NCBI GenBank assembly: GCA_028281075.1
Contig: JANQKO010000059.1
Location: forward strand, 1-34,738
Reading direction: 5' to 3'
Source of the DNA: Alphaproteobacteria bacterium
Lineage (GTDB): Bacteria > Pseudomonadota > Alphaproteobacteria > GCA-2731375
DNA length: 34,738 nucleotides
Shown here: piece after piece, positions 1-7,195 of the stretch
How the letters are laid out: every line of letters starts with the position of its first letter
How positions within the stretch are numbered: position 1 is the stretch's first letter
Program-made: the position numbers and the translations under genes
Notes under the pieces: generated by a model
What the model was told of the DNA's origin: nothing
Seen by the model: only the letters and a program-made list of their open reading frames with translations
Databases searched by the model: none

Positions 1-85
1 GATGCCCCACATCGCGCCGCGCAGCGCTCCTGCCCTGTCGACAGCACGGCGCCGCGCAGACCATGATGGTGGGGAGAAAGGCGGG

Positions 86-1897
86 TTAACTGCCGGCGAC
101 GATACGGGGCGGTGGGGCGGGCTGGCCGGTCTCGAACTGCAGCGCCGCCAGGCGCGCGTAGAGGCCGCCGCGCTGGATCAGCTCGGCGTGGGTGCCGGTC
201 TCGACGATGGCGGCCTTGTCCATGACCACGATACGGTCCGCCCGCAGCACCGTCGCCAGGCGGTGGGCGATGACGATGGTGGTGCGGTCCGTCATCAGCT
301 TGTCCAGCGCGGCCTGCACCATGCGCTCGCTCTCGGCGTCGAGCGCACTGGTCGCCTCGTCCAGCAGCAGCACCGACGGATTGCGCAGGATCGCCCGCGC
401 GATGGCGATGCGCTGACGCTGGCCGCCCGACAGCCGCACCCCGCGCTCGCCCAGGAAGGTGTCGAAACCGTCCGGCAGGGCGTCGATGAAGTCCGCCGCG
501 TTCGCCGCCGCCGCCGCCGCCCGGACCTCGTCGTCGCTCGCCTCCGGCCGGCCGTAGCGGATGTTCTCGCAAGCATTGGCGGCGAAGATCACCGGATCCT
601 GCGGCACCAGGCCGAGCCGGCCGCGCAGCGCCTGCGGCTCGACGGCGGCGATGTCGACACCGTCGAGCAGAATGCGCCCGGACTGCGGGTCGAAGAACCG
701 CAGCAGCAGTTGGAAGATCGTGCTCTTGCCGGCGCCGGACGGCCCGACCAGCGCCAGGGTCTCGCCCGGCGCGATCGTCAGGTCGACATTGGCGACGGCG
801 GGCTGCGCCGGCCGCGAGGGATAGGTGAAGTCGACGCGCTCGAAGACGACGGCGCCGCGCGCCGGCTCGGGCAGCGGCAGCGGCCGGGGCGGCGCGGCGA
901 TCGCCGGCTCGACGTCGAGAAGCTGCATCAGCCGCTCGGCGGCGCCGGCCGCGCGCTGCAGGTCGCCGAACACCTCGGACAGGGCGCCGAGCGCGCCGGC
1001 AACGACGATCGCGTAGAACACGAAGGCCGCGAGCTCGCCGCCGGTCATGACGCCGTCGACCACGTCCTTGGCGCCGATCCAGACCACCAGGTCGACGGCG
1101 CCGAACACCAGCAGCATGACCATGGCCGTCATCCAGGCCCGCGCCCGCGTGCGCCTGACCGCGGTGTCGAAGGCGGATGCCGTGACCGCGGCGAAGCGCG
1201 CCCGGTCGATCGCCTCGTGCACGAAGGCCTGCACGATCTGCACCGCGTTGAGGCTTTCGCCGGCATGGCTGCTGATATCGGCGACGCGGTCCTGGCTGGC
1301 CCGCGACAGCCGCCGCACCTTGCGGCCGAAGATCACGATCGGCAGGATCACGACCGGCAGCATCAGGAACACCAGGCCGGTCAGCTTCGGGCTGGAAATC
1401 ACCAGCAGCACCGAGCCGCCGATGAACAGCAGCAGGTTGCGCATGGCGACGGACGCGGACGAGCCGACCACGGTCTGGATCAGCGTCGTGTCGGCGGTCA
1501 GCCGCGACAGCACCTCGCCGGTACGGGTGGTTTCGAAGAAGGCGGGGCTGAGGCCGATGACATGGTCGTAGACGGCCTTGCGGATATCGGCGACGACGCG
1601 CTCGCCCAGCCAGGTGACCAGGTAGAAACGCAGGAAGGTGGCGGCGGCGAGCACCACGACGACACCGAGCAGGCCGATGAAATACTGGTCGATCAGATGC
1701 GCGTCTTCGGCGAAGCCATGGTCGACCACCCGGCGGATGGCCTGGCCGATGGCCAGCACCGCGCCGGCGGCGACCACCAGCGCCACCAGGGCCCCCAGCA
1801 TGACGTGCAGATACGGCCGCACGAACGGCCCCAGCCGCCGCAGCCCGGTCAGACGCCGATCGCCCGACGTGTCCTCAACTCCCGACGTGTCGCTCAC
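86..1897 (-). CDS. ABC exporter, fused permease and ATPase (MsbA/LmrA-like)
   Basis: A 603-aa half-transporter that would work as an inner-membrane homodimer and export lipids, drugs or other hydrophobic substrates; the substrate cannot be read from sequence. Residues about 25-330 hold the six-helix transmembrane domain and about 350-590 the nucleotide-binding domain. The latter has a Walker A GPSGAGKST from G385, the signature LSGGQRQR from L489, a Walker B LLLDEATSALD with D513/E514, and an H-loop in IVIAHRLAT. Length is normal for the family. It is transcribed divergently from rpmE, with about 150 bp between the start codons. The class is sure from motif order. MsbA versus a generic multidrug exporter cannot be decided, so no gene symbol is given. 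Confidence 0.95.
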   Translation of the reverse strand: MSDTSGVEDTSGDRRLTGLRRLGPFVRPYLHVMLGALVALVVAAGAVLAIGQAIRRVVDHGFAEDAHLIDQYFIGLLGVVVVLAAATFLRFYLVTWLGERVVADIRKAVYDHVIGLSPAFFETTRTGEVLSRLTADTTLIQTVVGSSASVAMRNLLLFIGGSVLLVISSPKLTGLVFLMLPVVILPIVIFGRKVRRLSRASQDRVADISSHAGESLNAVQIVQAFVHEAIDRARFAAVTASAFDTAVRRTRARAWMTAMVMLLVFGAVDLVVWIGAKDVVDGVMTGGELAAFVFYAIVVAGALGALSEVFGDLQRAAGAAERLMQLLDVEPAIAAPPRPLPLPEPARGAVVFERVDFTYPSRPAQPAVANVDLTIAPGETLALVGPSGAGKSTIFQLLLRFFDPQSGRILLDGVDIAAVEPQALRGRLGLVPQDPVIFAANACENIRYGRPEASDDEVRAAAAAANAADFIDALPDGFDTFLGERGVRLSGGQRQRIAIARAILRNPSVLLLDEATSALDAESERMVQAALDKLMTDRTTIVIAHRLATVLRADRIVVMDKAAIVETGTHAELIQRGGLYARLAALQFETGQPAPPPRIVAGS

Positions 1898-1989
1898 CCG
1901 GCTTCCCGTTCCGTCCGTCGCGTCCGTGCCCTCGCATTCCCCATTTGGGGTATAGCAACAGGCGGCAGCCGGCTCAACGCAAAGGGACC

Positions 1990-2018
1990 TTGCGACCGGC
2001 CCGCCCGTTGGCTATATA
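1990..2018 (+). promoter_or_regulatory. Housekeeping sigma-70-type promoter of rpmE
   Basis: A TTGCGA box (1990-1995) and a TATATA box (2013-2018) are separated by exactly 17 bp. Transcription would start near 2025, giving a short leader with a GGAG ribosome site just before the ATG at 2046. Spacing and position fit a strong constitutive promoter for a ribosomal protein gene. Inferred from sequence only. Confidence 0.6.
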
Positions 2019-2045
2019 CGCCCGTCGAGATCCTGGAGTTTCGAG

Positions 2046-2267
2046 ATGAAGAAAGACATCCACCCGGAATACCATGAAATTACCGTGGTCATGACGGACG
2101 GCACCGAGTTCAAGACGCGGTCGACCTGGGGCAGTCCGGGGGACGTCCTGAAGCTGGATATCGATCCCAACACCCATCCGGCCTGGACCGGCGGACCGCA
2201 GCGCGTGCTGGAAACCGGCCGCGTGGCGCGGTTCCGCAACAAGTTCAAGGATTTCAACCTGGGCTGA
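2046..2267 (+). CDS. rpmE: 50S ribosomal protein L31
   Basis: A 73-aa protein of the large ribosomal subunit. The N-terminus MKKDIHPEYHEI, the TRSTWG segment and the DPNTHPAWTGG motif are hallmarks of bacterial L31. It has no cysteines, so it is the zinc-independent (C-minus) form, which is the usual type in Alphaproteobacteria. Zinc-responsive swapping of L31 paralogues is therefore not implied. The start is supported by GGAG 8-9 nt upstream and the promoter at 1990-2018. It is followed, tail to tail, by the DUF1465 gene, a common alphaproteobacterial neighbour. Identification is firm. Confidence 0.97.
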   Translation: MKKDIHPEYHEITVVMTDGTEFKTRSTWGSPGDVLKLDIDPNTHPAWTGGPQRVLETGRVARFRNKFKDFNLG

Positions 2268-2285
2268 GCGGCCGGGCCGCCGGCG

Positions 2286-2744
2286 TCAGGGGCGGCTGTT
2301 CCGGGCCACGATCTCGTCCAGACGCGCGATCCGCGCGTAGAGCCCCTCGCTGCGATCCAGCAGCTCCAGCAGATCCCGCGGCAGGCCGGCCGTCGGCAGC
2401 GGCCCCTCGGCCAGGCAGATGGTCTGCCCGCCCAGCCGCCAGCCGTCGCCGGCCAGGTCCTCGGACGCGATCTCGCCGGCATGGGCCGCGCGCTGCACGA
2501 TCAGCCAGGCCATGACCTGGGTCAGGCGCGAGGTCAGCCGCATGCTCTCGACGCTGTAGGCGAGGCCGCGGTCGACCGGCAGCCCGGAGGCATCCCGCTG
2601 CCCCTTGACCGTCAGATAGTCACGCGCTTCCTGAAGCAGCCGCAACGCTTCATCGAAGGTTCGACCGAAATAGACGGGATCGGCGTCACCCCCCGCGGCC
2701 GGTCTCTCGACGTCCCGCAAAACCTGTCCCTCGTATGCCGACAT
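2286..2744 (-). CDS. DUF1465 family protein
   Basis: A 152-aa, mostly alpha-helical cytosolic protein of the alphaproteobacterial DUF1465 family. Characteristic stretches are FDEALRLLQEARDYL (about residues 30-45) and MRLTSRLTQVMAWLIVQRA (about 70-90). The acidic, helical C-terminus ends in a likely coiled segment (LLELLDRSEGLYARIARLDEIV). The family has been linked to cell-cycle control in Caulobacter, but I see no catalytic motif and give no reaction. Its 3' end faces rpmE with an 18-bp gap, and it is divergent from the small heat-shock genes, so the 200 bp from 2745 to 2944 carry two promoters back to back. Confidence 0.85.
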   Translation of the reverse strand: MSAYEGQVLRDVERPAAGGDADPVYFGRTFDEALRLLQEARDYLTVKGQRDASGLPVDRGLAYSVESMRLTSRLTQVMAWLIVQRAAHAGEIASEDLAGDGWRLGGQTICLAEGPLPTAGLPRDLLELLDRSEGLYARIARLDEIVARNSRP

Positions 2745-2808
2745 GTGCCCGGTGATCGGGCCGGATTATCGGCGCAATTCGTTAAAAAACTGGCCGGTTC
2801 GCGCCAGT

Positions 2809-2834
2809 CTTGAATCGGCCCGAGACGGCCATAT
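2809..2834 (+). promoter_or_regulatory. RpoH (sigma-32)-like heat-shock promoter
   Basis: CTTGAAT at 2809-2815 and GCCATAT at 2828-2834 are 12 bp apart. This matches the known RpoH consensus (CTTGAA, 11-16 bp, CCCATNT) at all but one -10 position. It points at the small heat-shock gene starting at 2945 and would give a leader of about 100 nt, long enough to hold the thermometer hairpin at 2912-2940. Confidence 0.65.
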
Positions 2835-2911
2835 ATCGAGGTTGTACCGGGCGCCGGACTGGGCCCGGGAACATCGCCGGCCCGGCCGAAATCGGCGGGC
2901 CACCGAAACGC

Positions 2912-2940
2912 TGGTATTGCTCACGCTAAGGAGGATATCA
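2912..2940 (+). promoter_or_regulatory. ROSE-like RNA thermometer hairpin masking the SD
   Basis: The leader folds so that TTGCT (2917-2921) pairs with AGGA (2932-2935) of the Shine-Dalgarno, leaving G2919 bulged. That is the UYGCU anti-SD signature of ROSE thermometers. Flanking bases extend the stem: T2912-A2940, G2913-C2939, G2914-T2938 (wobble), T2915-A2937, A2916-T2936, and C2922-G2931 on the loop side. The ATG follows 4 nt after the stem. Pairing was worked out by hand; function is inferred from the family and from the heat-shock gene it precedes. Confidence 0.6.
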
Positions 2941-2944
2941 AGCC

Positions 2945-3376
2945 ATGCGTCACTTCGACCTGACTCCCCTCTATCGTTCCACGGTTGGTTTCGACCGGTT
3001 CAATCGCGTATTCGATGCGATCGGCCGGGTCGATACGCCGGCCCAGACTTACCCGCCCTACAATATCGAGAAATCGGGCGAGGACGCCTACCGCATCACC
3101 ATGGCCGTCGCCGGCTTCCGCGAGGCGGACATCGACGTCACCGTGACCGACAGCACGCTGGTCATCACCGGCAAGCAGACGGTCGACCAGGACGGCGTCG
3201 AATACCTGCACCGCGGCATCGCCGGACGCCCGTTCGAGCGCCGGTTCGAGCTGGCCGACGGCATCAAGGTGGTCGGCGGGCGGCTGGAGAACGGCCTGCT
3301 GCATGTGGACCTCGTCCGCGAGGTGCCGGCGCACAAGCGCCCGCGGCAGATCAAGATCGAGGCCGCCGCGGCCTAA
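2945..3376 (+). CDS. Small heat-shock protein, Hsp20/IbpA type
   Basis: A 143-aa alpha-crystallin-domain chaperone that binds unfolding proteins during heat stress without using ATP. The N-terminus (LTPLYRSTVGFDRFNRVFDAI) is the class A, IbpA-like arm. The crystallin domain spans about residues 40-130, with YRITMAVAGFREADIDVTV, the HRGIAGRPFERRFEL strand pair and the conserved tail ENGLLHVDLVREVPA containing the family's G-L-L motif. The start has an AGGAGG ribosome site. An RpoH-like promoter and a ROSE-like hairpin precede it, so expression is probably heat-induced at both transcription and translation. The second Hsp20 gene follows after 113 bp, probably in the same mRNA. Confidence 0.95.
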   Translation: MRHFDLTPLYRSTVGFDRFNRVFDAIGRVDTPAQTYPPYNIEKSGEDAYRITMAVAGFREADIDVTVTDSTLVITGKQTVDQDGVEYLHRGIAGRPFERRFELADGIKVVGGRLENGLLHVDLVREVPAHKRPRQIKIEAAAA

Positions 3377-3414
3377 AGTCGCAACCAACCGTTAACCACG
3401 GCAACACGGAACAT

Positions 3415-3483
3415 GGCCCCGCCCCCGGCGGGACGACGGGACAATAGCGTCCGCGGGCGGGGCCACTCCGACATGCGATGGAG
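3415..3483 (+). promoter_or_regulatory. Intercistronic hairpins before the second Hsp20 gene
   Basis: A perfect 10-bp GC stem (GGCCCCGCCC at 3415-3424 with GGGCGGGGCC at 3455-3464) is followed at once by a short stem. In that stem CTCC (3466-3469) pairs with the GGAG ribosome site (3480-3483) of the gene starting at 3490. The first stem lacks a T-run, so it is more likely an mRNA stabiliser or attenuating fold than a terminator. The second could act as a weak thermometer. No TTGCT motif is present here. Confidence 0.45.
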
Positions 3484-3489
3484 CAGATC

Positions 3490-3969
3490 ATGGCGACCAA
3501 CCGCCTCGTTCCCTGGAACCGCCGCTTCCCGGCGTCCAGCCCCCTGTTCGGCGATCTGCAGCAGCAGATCAACCGCCTGTTCGACGATGCCTGGAGCGGC
3601 GACATCGCCGCGCCGCAGACCGAAGGCATCGCCCACCTGACGCCCAGCATCGACGTCAGCGAGACCGACGAGGCCTATCACATCGACGCCGAGCTTCCCG
3701 GCGCCGACGAAAAGGACATCGACGTGACGCTGACCGACGGCGTGCTGAGCCTGAAGGGCGAGAAAAGGATCGAAACCGAGCGGAAGCAGAAGAACGCGCT
3801 GGTCAAGGAGCGGCGCTACGGCAGCTTCTTCCGCTCGTTCCGCCTGCCGCCCGAGGCCGACATCGACGGCATCCAGGCCCGGTTCGACAAGGGCGTCCTG
3901 CACGTCACCGTGCCGAAGAAGCCGGAAGCGAAACAGGCCACCCGGCAGATCGAGATCACGTCGCCGTAA
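3490..3969 (+). CDS. Small heat-shock protein, Hsp20 family (class B-like)
   Basis: A 159-aa alpha-crystallin-type chaperone. An arginine- and proline-containing N-terminal arm leads into a crystallin domain from about residue 48. Recognisable segments are IDVSETDEAYHIDAELPG, LSLKGEKRIETE, the RSFRLPPEADIDGIQARFDKGVLHVTVPK block and a C-terminal IEI tail of the I-X-I/V type that docks dimers. I chose the ATG at 3490 because GGAG lies 6 nt upstream. The in-frame ATG at 3478 overlaps that ribosome site and has none of its own. Two divergent Hsp20 paralogues in tandem often form mixed oligomers; that is inference here. Confidence 0.93.
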   Translation: MATNRLVPWNRRFPASSPLFGDLQQQINRLFDDAWSGDIAAPQTEGIAHLTPSIDVSETDEAYHIDAELPGADEKDIDVTLTDGVLSLKGEKRIETERKQKNALVKERRYGSFFRSFRLPPEADIDGIQARFDKGVLHVTVPKKPEAKQATRQIEITSP

Positions 3970-4108
3970 CCCGACGGCCGTCCGATCGGAACCGATCGCC
4001 GCCCGCCCCGCCCCGGGGCGGGCGCCTGTAACCGGGGCCAAAGTCCGGGCAGTTTGCCATTAATCCCGGACCACGTTCATGCCGGCCTGCGCGGCCTTGA
4101 AGAATGCG

Positions 4109-4398
4109 CCGAAGGCCCGCCCCCAATTGTCATGCCGGTGGAGACCGGCATCCATGGGCCTGACCGCCCGCCGAACGACAACGTCTTCGGGTTCCCGGCA
4201 CCGGCGCCAGTCTCCCACCATGGTCATACCGGCGGAGCCTGCCCCGGCGCAGGCCGGCGGCCGCCATGCATGGGCACCCGACCGTCGGCGCGGCGCTTGC
4301 CGGCAAAGCCCATGGATGCCGGCCTCCGCCGGCATGACGACGGGGGATTTCTTCGCACGAGAAATCAATAGGGGCAGTCCAAGGGACAGTCCCTAATA
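4109..4398. repeat. Dispersed ~300-bp intergenic repeat, copy 1
   Basis: This stretch is closely similar, in inverted orientation, to 30376-30675. It contains palindromic blocks of the form ATGCCGGC..GCCGGCATCCATGGGC at both ends and in the middle, and it ends in GGGACAGTCC-type tags (4378-4397). All six frames give proline/arginine-rich pseudo-proteins with a recurring MPAEAGIHG string, the usual translation of such repeats rather than a gene. It fills the gap between the Hsp20 pair and the hydrolase. Confidence 0.8.
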
Positions 4399-4494
4399 GA
4401 CATGCGCTGGCATGACACGGTCAGGTGATTGTCGCCGGGGCGAGGCCCCTGGCGACCGGGATTATCATCCCGTCCGCTTGATGCCGCCAAATCG

Positions 4495-5283
4495 CTAGAA
4501 GAACGCCCGCATGGCGTCGAGGGTCGCGTCGGGGGCCTCTTCCATCATGATGTGGCCGACGCCTTTCAGCACCGTCACCTCGGCCCGCCGCATCCCGGCC
4601 GCCAGGCCGCGCGCCGCCTTGACCGGCGCCATCATGTCCTTCTCGCCCAGCACGAACAGCACCGGACAGGCGATCGCCTCGGCCGCCGCCGCGCCATCGT
4701 CATAGGCGTTGCAGGCATTGAGGTCGTTGAACAGCACGCCGTCGCCGGCCCGCTCCAGCACCCGGAGCCCGCCGCGCATCATCCACAGGCCCGGCACGCG
4801 ATGGCCGCCGAACTGGGCGTCGCGGCCATAGCCCCAGCTATTCACCAGGTCCATCGCCAGATGCGCGTTCGCCTTCGCCGGTTGCAGCAGGGCGTCGTTC
4901 ACCCGCATCGGATAGCCGGCGCCCAGCAGGCAGGCCGACGTCACCCGGTCGCCATGGCGCGCCGCCGCGTCCAGCGCCACCAGCGCGCCCATGCTGTGGC
5001 CGGCCAGCGCCGCCTTGCCGACCCCGGCGGCGTCCAGCAGGCGCGTGAGCCAGTCGGCCATCGCCGGGATCGTCTCCAGGAGCGGCCCCGCCGACCGGCC
5101 GTGGCCCGGCAGGTCGACGGCCAGGACGCCATAGCCGTGCCAGGCGAAATAACGCGTCTGCAGGGTCCAGGCCGTGTGGTCGAACGAGGCCCCGTGCACG
5201 AAGACGATGGTCGGCAGCGACGGGTCGAACGGCTTGCCGCCGGTGGCGGCGAACACCTCGCGGTCGTCGACGGTCAGTTCCAT
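4495..5283 (-). CDS. Alpha/beta hydrolase
   Basis: A 262-aa soluble alpha/beta-hydrolase-fold enzyme. The oxyanion segment is FVHGASFDHTAW, the nucleophile elbow GHSMGA with S97, the acid is probably D in LGEKDMMAP (about residue 217), and the catalytic histidine is H244 in GVGHIMMEEAP. The fold is complete and normal in length, but the substrate (ester, lactone, peptide or epoxide) cannot be deduced. It begins 5 bp downstream of the stop codon of the sulfhydrylase-type gene on the same strand. The two are therefore probably co-transcribed, as is the rule for alpha/beta hydrolases paired with homoserine-pathway enzymes. A homoserine acetyltransferase role is unlikely because that family is longer. 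Confidence 0.92.
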   Translation of the reverse strand: MELTVDDREVFAATGGKPFDPSLPTIVFVHGASFDHTAWTLQTRYFAWHGYGVLAVDLPGHGRSAGPLLETIPAMADWLTRLLDAAGVGKAALAGHSMGALVALDAAARHGDRVTSACLLGAGYPMRVNDALLQPAKANAHLAMDLVNSWGYGRDAQFGGHRVPGLWMMRGGLRVLERAGDGVLFNDLNACNAYDDGAAAAEAIACPVLFVLGEKDMMAPVKAARGLAAGMRRAEVTVLKGVGHIMMEEAPDATLDAMRAFF

Positions 5284-5288
5284 CGCCC

Positions 5289-6584
5289 CTACCCCTTCCG
5301 CGCCGCCCGCAGGCCGCGCGCCAGATCGTCGATCAGGTCGGCCGGATCTTCCAGGCCGACGGACAGGCGGACCAGCTCCTCGCCGATGCCGGCCGCCGCC
5401 AGCGCGTCCGCGTCCATCTGCTGGTGCGTGGTGCTGGCCGGGTGGATGACCAGGCTCTTGGCGTCGCCGACATTGGCCAGGTGCGAGAACAGGCCCAGCG
5501 CCTCGATGAAGCGGCGGCCGGCCGCGCGGCCGCCCTTGACGCCGAAGCTGAAGATGGCGCCGCAGCCGTCGGGCAGCAGCGTCCTGGCGAGGTCATGGTC
5601 GCGGTGGCTCGACAGTTCGGGATAGCCGACCCATTCGACCGCCTCGTGCCCATCCAGGAAGCCGACCACGGCGCGCGTGTTCTCGACATGGCGCCGCATG
5701 CGCACGCCCAGGGTCTCGACGCCCTGCAGGATGTAGAAGGCGTTCTGCGGCGGCATGGCGGCGCCGAAGTCGCGCAGCCCCTCGGCGCGGGCGCGCATGA
5801 CCAATGCCCGAGGCCCGAACTCCTCGGCGAAGTCGAGCCCGTGATAGCCGTCATAGGGCTCGGTCAGGGTCGGGAACCTGCCCGATGCCTCCCAGTCGAA
5901 GGTGCCGCCGTCGACCAGCACGCCGCCGATGGCGACGCCGTGGCCGCCGAGGAACTTGGTGGCCGAATGCATCACCAGATCGGCGCCGTGCTCGAACGGC
6001 CGGAACAGGTGCGGCGTGGCGAAGGTGTTGTCGATCATCAGCGGCAGGCCGTGATCGTGCGCCACCCGGGCGATGGCGGGCATGTCCATGACCTCCAGGC
6101 CCGGATTGCCCAGCGTCTCGCCGAAGACCAGGCGCGTCTCGGGCCGGATGGCGGCGGCGAACGCGTCCGGGTCGCGCGGGTCGACGAAGCTGGTGGTGAT
6201 GCCGAAGCGCGGCAGCGTGTGCTGCATCATGTTGTGGCTGCCGCCATAGATCGAGGCCGACGAGACGATATGGCCGCCCTGGCCCATCAGCGTCGCGATA
6301 CCGAGATGCAGGGCGGCCTGGCCGCTGGCCGTGCAGATCGCGCCGACACCGCCTTCGAGCGCCGCGACGCGCTCCTCCAGCACGGCCACGGTCGGGTTGG
6401 AGATGCGCGAATAGATGTGTCCGGCGCGCTCCAGATTGAACAGCGCCGCGGCATGGTCGGTATCGTCGAACACGAACGAGGTCGACTGGTAGATCGGCAC
6501 CGCGCGCGCGCCGGTCGCCGGGTCCGGCCGCTGGCCGGCATGCAGGCTCAGCGTGTCGCGCTTCAGATAGTTCGGATCGGCCAT
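5289..6584 (-). CDS. O-acetylhomoserine sulfhydrylase-type PLP enzyme
   Basis: A 431-aa member of the Cys/Met metabolism PLP family (cystathionine gamma-synthase fold). It is closest in length and motifs to O-acetylhomoserine aminocarboxypropyltransferase, which makes homocysteine from O-acetylhomoserine and sulfide. The N-terminus DTLSLHAGQRPDPATGARAV is diagnostic. The cofactor lysine is K210 in HSATKFLGGHG, and YSRISNPT provides phosphate contacts from the partner subunit. I place the start at 6584 (MADPNYLKRD) because the conserved region begins there; an extension to 6653 would add 23 arginine-rich residues not typical of the family. The gene is likely the first of a unit with the downstream hydrolase. 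Confidence 0.92.
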   Translation of the reverse strand: MADPNYLKRDTLSLHAGQRPDPATGARAVPIYQSTSFVFDDTDHAAALFNLERAGHIYSRISNPTVAVLEERVAALEGGVGAICTASGQAALHLGIATLMGQGGHIVSSASIYGGSHNMMQHTLPRFGITTSFVDPRDPDAFAAAIRPETRLVFGETLGNPGLEVMDMPAIARVAHDHGLPLMIDNTFATPHLFRPFEHGADLVMHSATKFLGGHGVAIGGVLVDGGTFDWEASGRFPTLTEPYDGYHGLDFAEEFGPRALVMRARAEGLRDFGAAMPPQNAFYILQGVETLGVRMRRHVENTRAVVGFLDGHEAVEWVGYPELSSHRDHDLARTLLPDGCGAIFSFGVKGGRAAGRRFIEALGLFSHLANVGDAKSLVIHPASTTHQQMDADALAAAGIGEELVRLSVGLEDPADLIDDLARGLRAARKG

Positions 6585-6740
6585 GTCGCGCCTCGCCGCT
6601 GTCGGGAAAGCCCGGCATGGTAGTCGGGCCCGACGAAATGTCCAGCGAACCACGGCCCGCGAGTCTTGCCCGGCGACAGTCGCGTCTACAGTGATGCCAA
6701 CGGTGACGCCAACCGTGCAATTAGTCCTGCAATTAATTAA

Positions 6741-6775
6741 GGGGCTGCCGAAATCGGCAGCCCCTTATTTTTGTT
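6741..6775 (+). terminator. Rho-independent terminator, + strand
   Basis: An 11-bp perfect stem (GGGGCTGCCGA at 6741-6751, TCGGCAGCCCC at 6754-6764) is followed by TTATTTTTGTTGT. No + strand gene is visible upstream, since metY-like transcription runs the other way. It therefore either ends a short unannotated RNA from about 6600-6740 or insulates the divergent gene. Confidence 0.7.
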
Positions 6776-6975
6776 GTCGCCTCGACCTGTCAGACTCGCG
6801 TCTTTGTCAAGAAGTGACCTTAAACACTGTGCAAAGACGGTCAAGCCCGAAAACGATTCATTAACTCATTTTGAATGCACGCAAGATTCTTGCGTATCGG
6901 CAATGAACAGGCCGATCCCGGCGCGAATCATTACCCGCGCCCGGCAAATATCGAGAAAAAGCCCGGAATTCCGCG

Positions 6976-7005
6976 AAAAAAAAGAGCCGCGCGTAAACGC
7001 GGCTC
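6976..7005 (-). terminator. Rho-independent terminator, minus strand
   Basis: GAGCCGCG (7005-6998 read on the minus strand) pairs with CGCGGCTC (6991-6984) around a TTTACG loop, followed by eight Ts. It is a strong intrinsic terminator for minus-strand transcripts from the candidate small RNA and/or the DUF1192 gene. Confidence 0.85.
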
Positions 7006-7100
7006 GAGTCAACAGGGAGGCGTCAACAGACTGGATGAGATCCAGCTGGGACAAGCTTGACTGGAATCAATCAAGCTGTAATGGAGACGTTAAGCCTGAA
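6976..7100 (-). ncRNA. Candidate structured small RNA
   Basis: Read on the minus strand, three hairpins follow one another. The first is 7077-7054 (AGCTTGA stem, 10-nt loop), the second 7045-7031 (CTGGAT, 3-nt loop, ATCCAG). The third is a terminator, 7005-6984 (8-bp GAGCCGCG stem, 6-nt loop), with eight Us at 6983-6976. The linker between stems 2 and 3 carries GCCTCCC, an anti-Shine-Dalgarno-like sequence of the kind used by trans-acting alphaproteobacterial sRNAs. The 5' end is unknown. It might instead be the 3' UTR of the DUF1192 gene, which lies upstream on the same strand. Confidence 0.5.
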
Positions 7101-7103
7101 GTG

Positions 7104-7118
7104 TTAATGAAATCTTAA
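7104..7118. promoter_or_regulatory. CtrA-box-like sequence TTAA-N7-TTAA
   Basis: TTAA at 7104-7107 and at 7115-7118 are separated by 7 bp, the spacing known for full CtrA recognition sites in Alphaproteobacteria. A further TTAA lies at 7125-7128. It sits just upstream of the candidate small RNA on the minus strand. In an AT-rich stretch a chance match is possible. Confidence 0.4.
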
Positions 7119-7195
7119 AATTCTTAACGAATTCAGATTTTTTCGTTTTTTCTTGTGGGCAGCTTATAGGCTTCGACGAGACAACCTGCGCGGAT

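Larger units (their letters stand above)
6585..7195. other. 611-bp AT-richer non-coding stretch
   Basis: No convincing coding region on either strand. It holds the + terminator at 6741-6775, six GANTC sites (6793, 6855, 6885, 6925, 7006, 7064), a probable minus-strand small RNA ending at 6976, a TTAA-N7-TTAA box at 7104-7118, and an inverted repeat CGTTAAG (7088-7094) / CTTAACG (7123-7129). Base composition is clearly lower in GC than both flanks. Confidence 0.6.

Noticed and set aside
2..2077. 691-codon open frame on the + strand
   Set aside because: It is the antisense shadow of the ABC exporter gene; the translation is an Arg/Gln/His-rich chain without domains, as expected of GC-rich antisense frames.
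4054..4396. Several ~100-aa frames containing MPAEAGIHG-like strings (also at 30396-30685)
   Set aside because: They are translations of a palindromic repeat in every frame and on both strands, without ribosome sites.
6903..7118. Small + strand frame across the non-coding stretch
   Set aside because: It crosses the minus-strand terminator and hairpins, has no ribosome site, and codon use is not protein-like.
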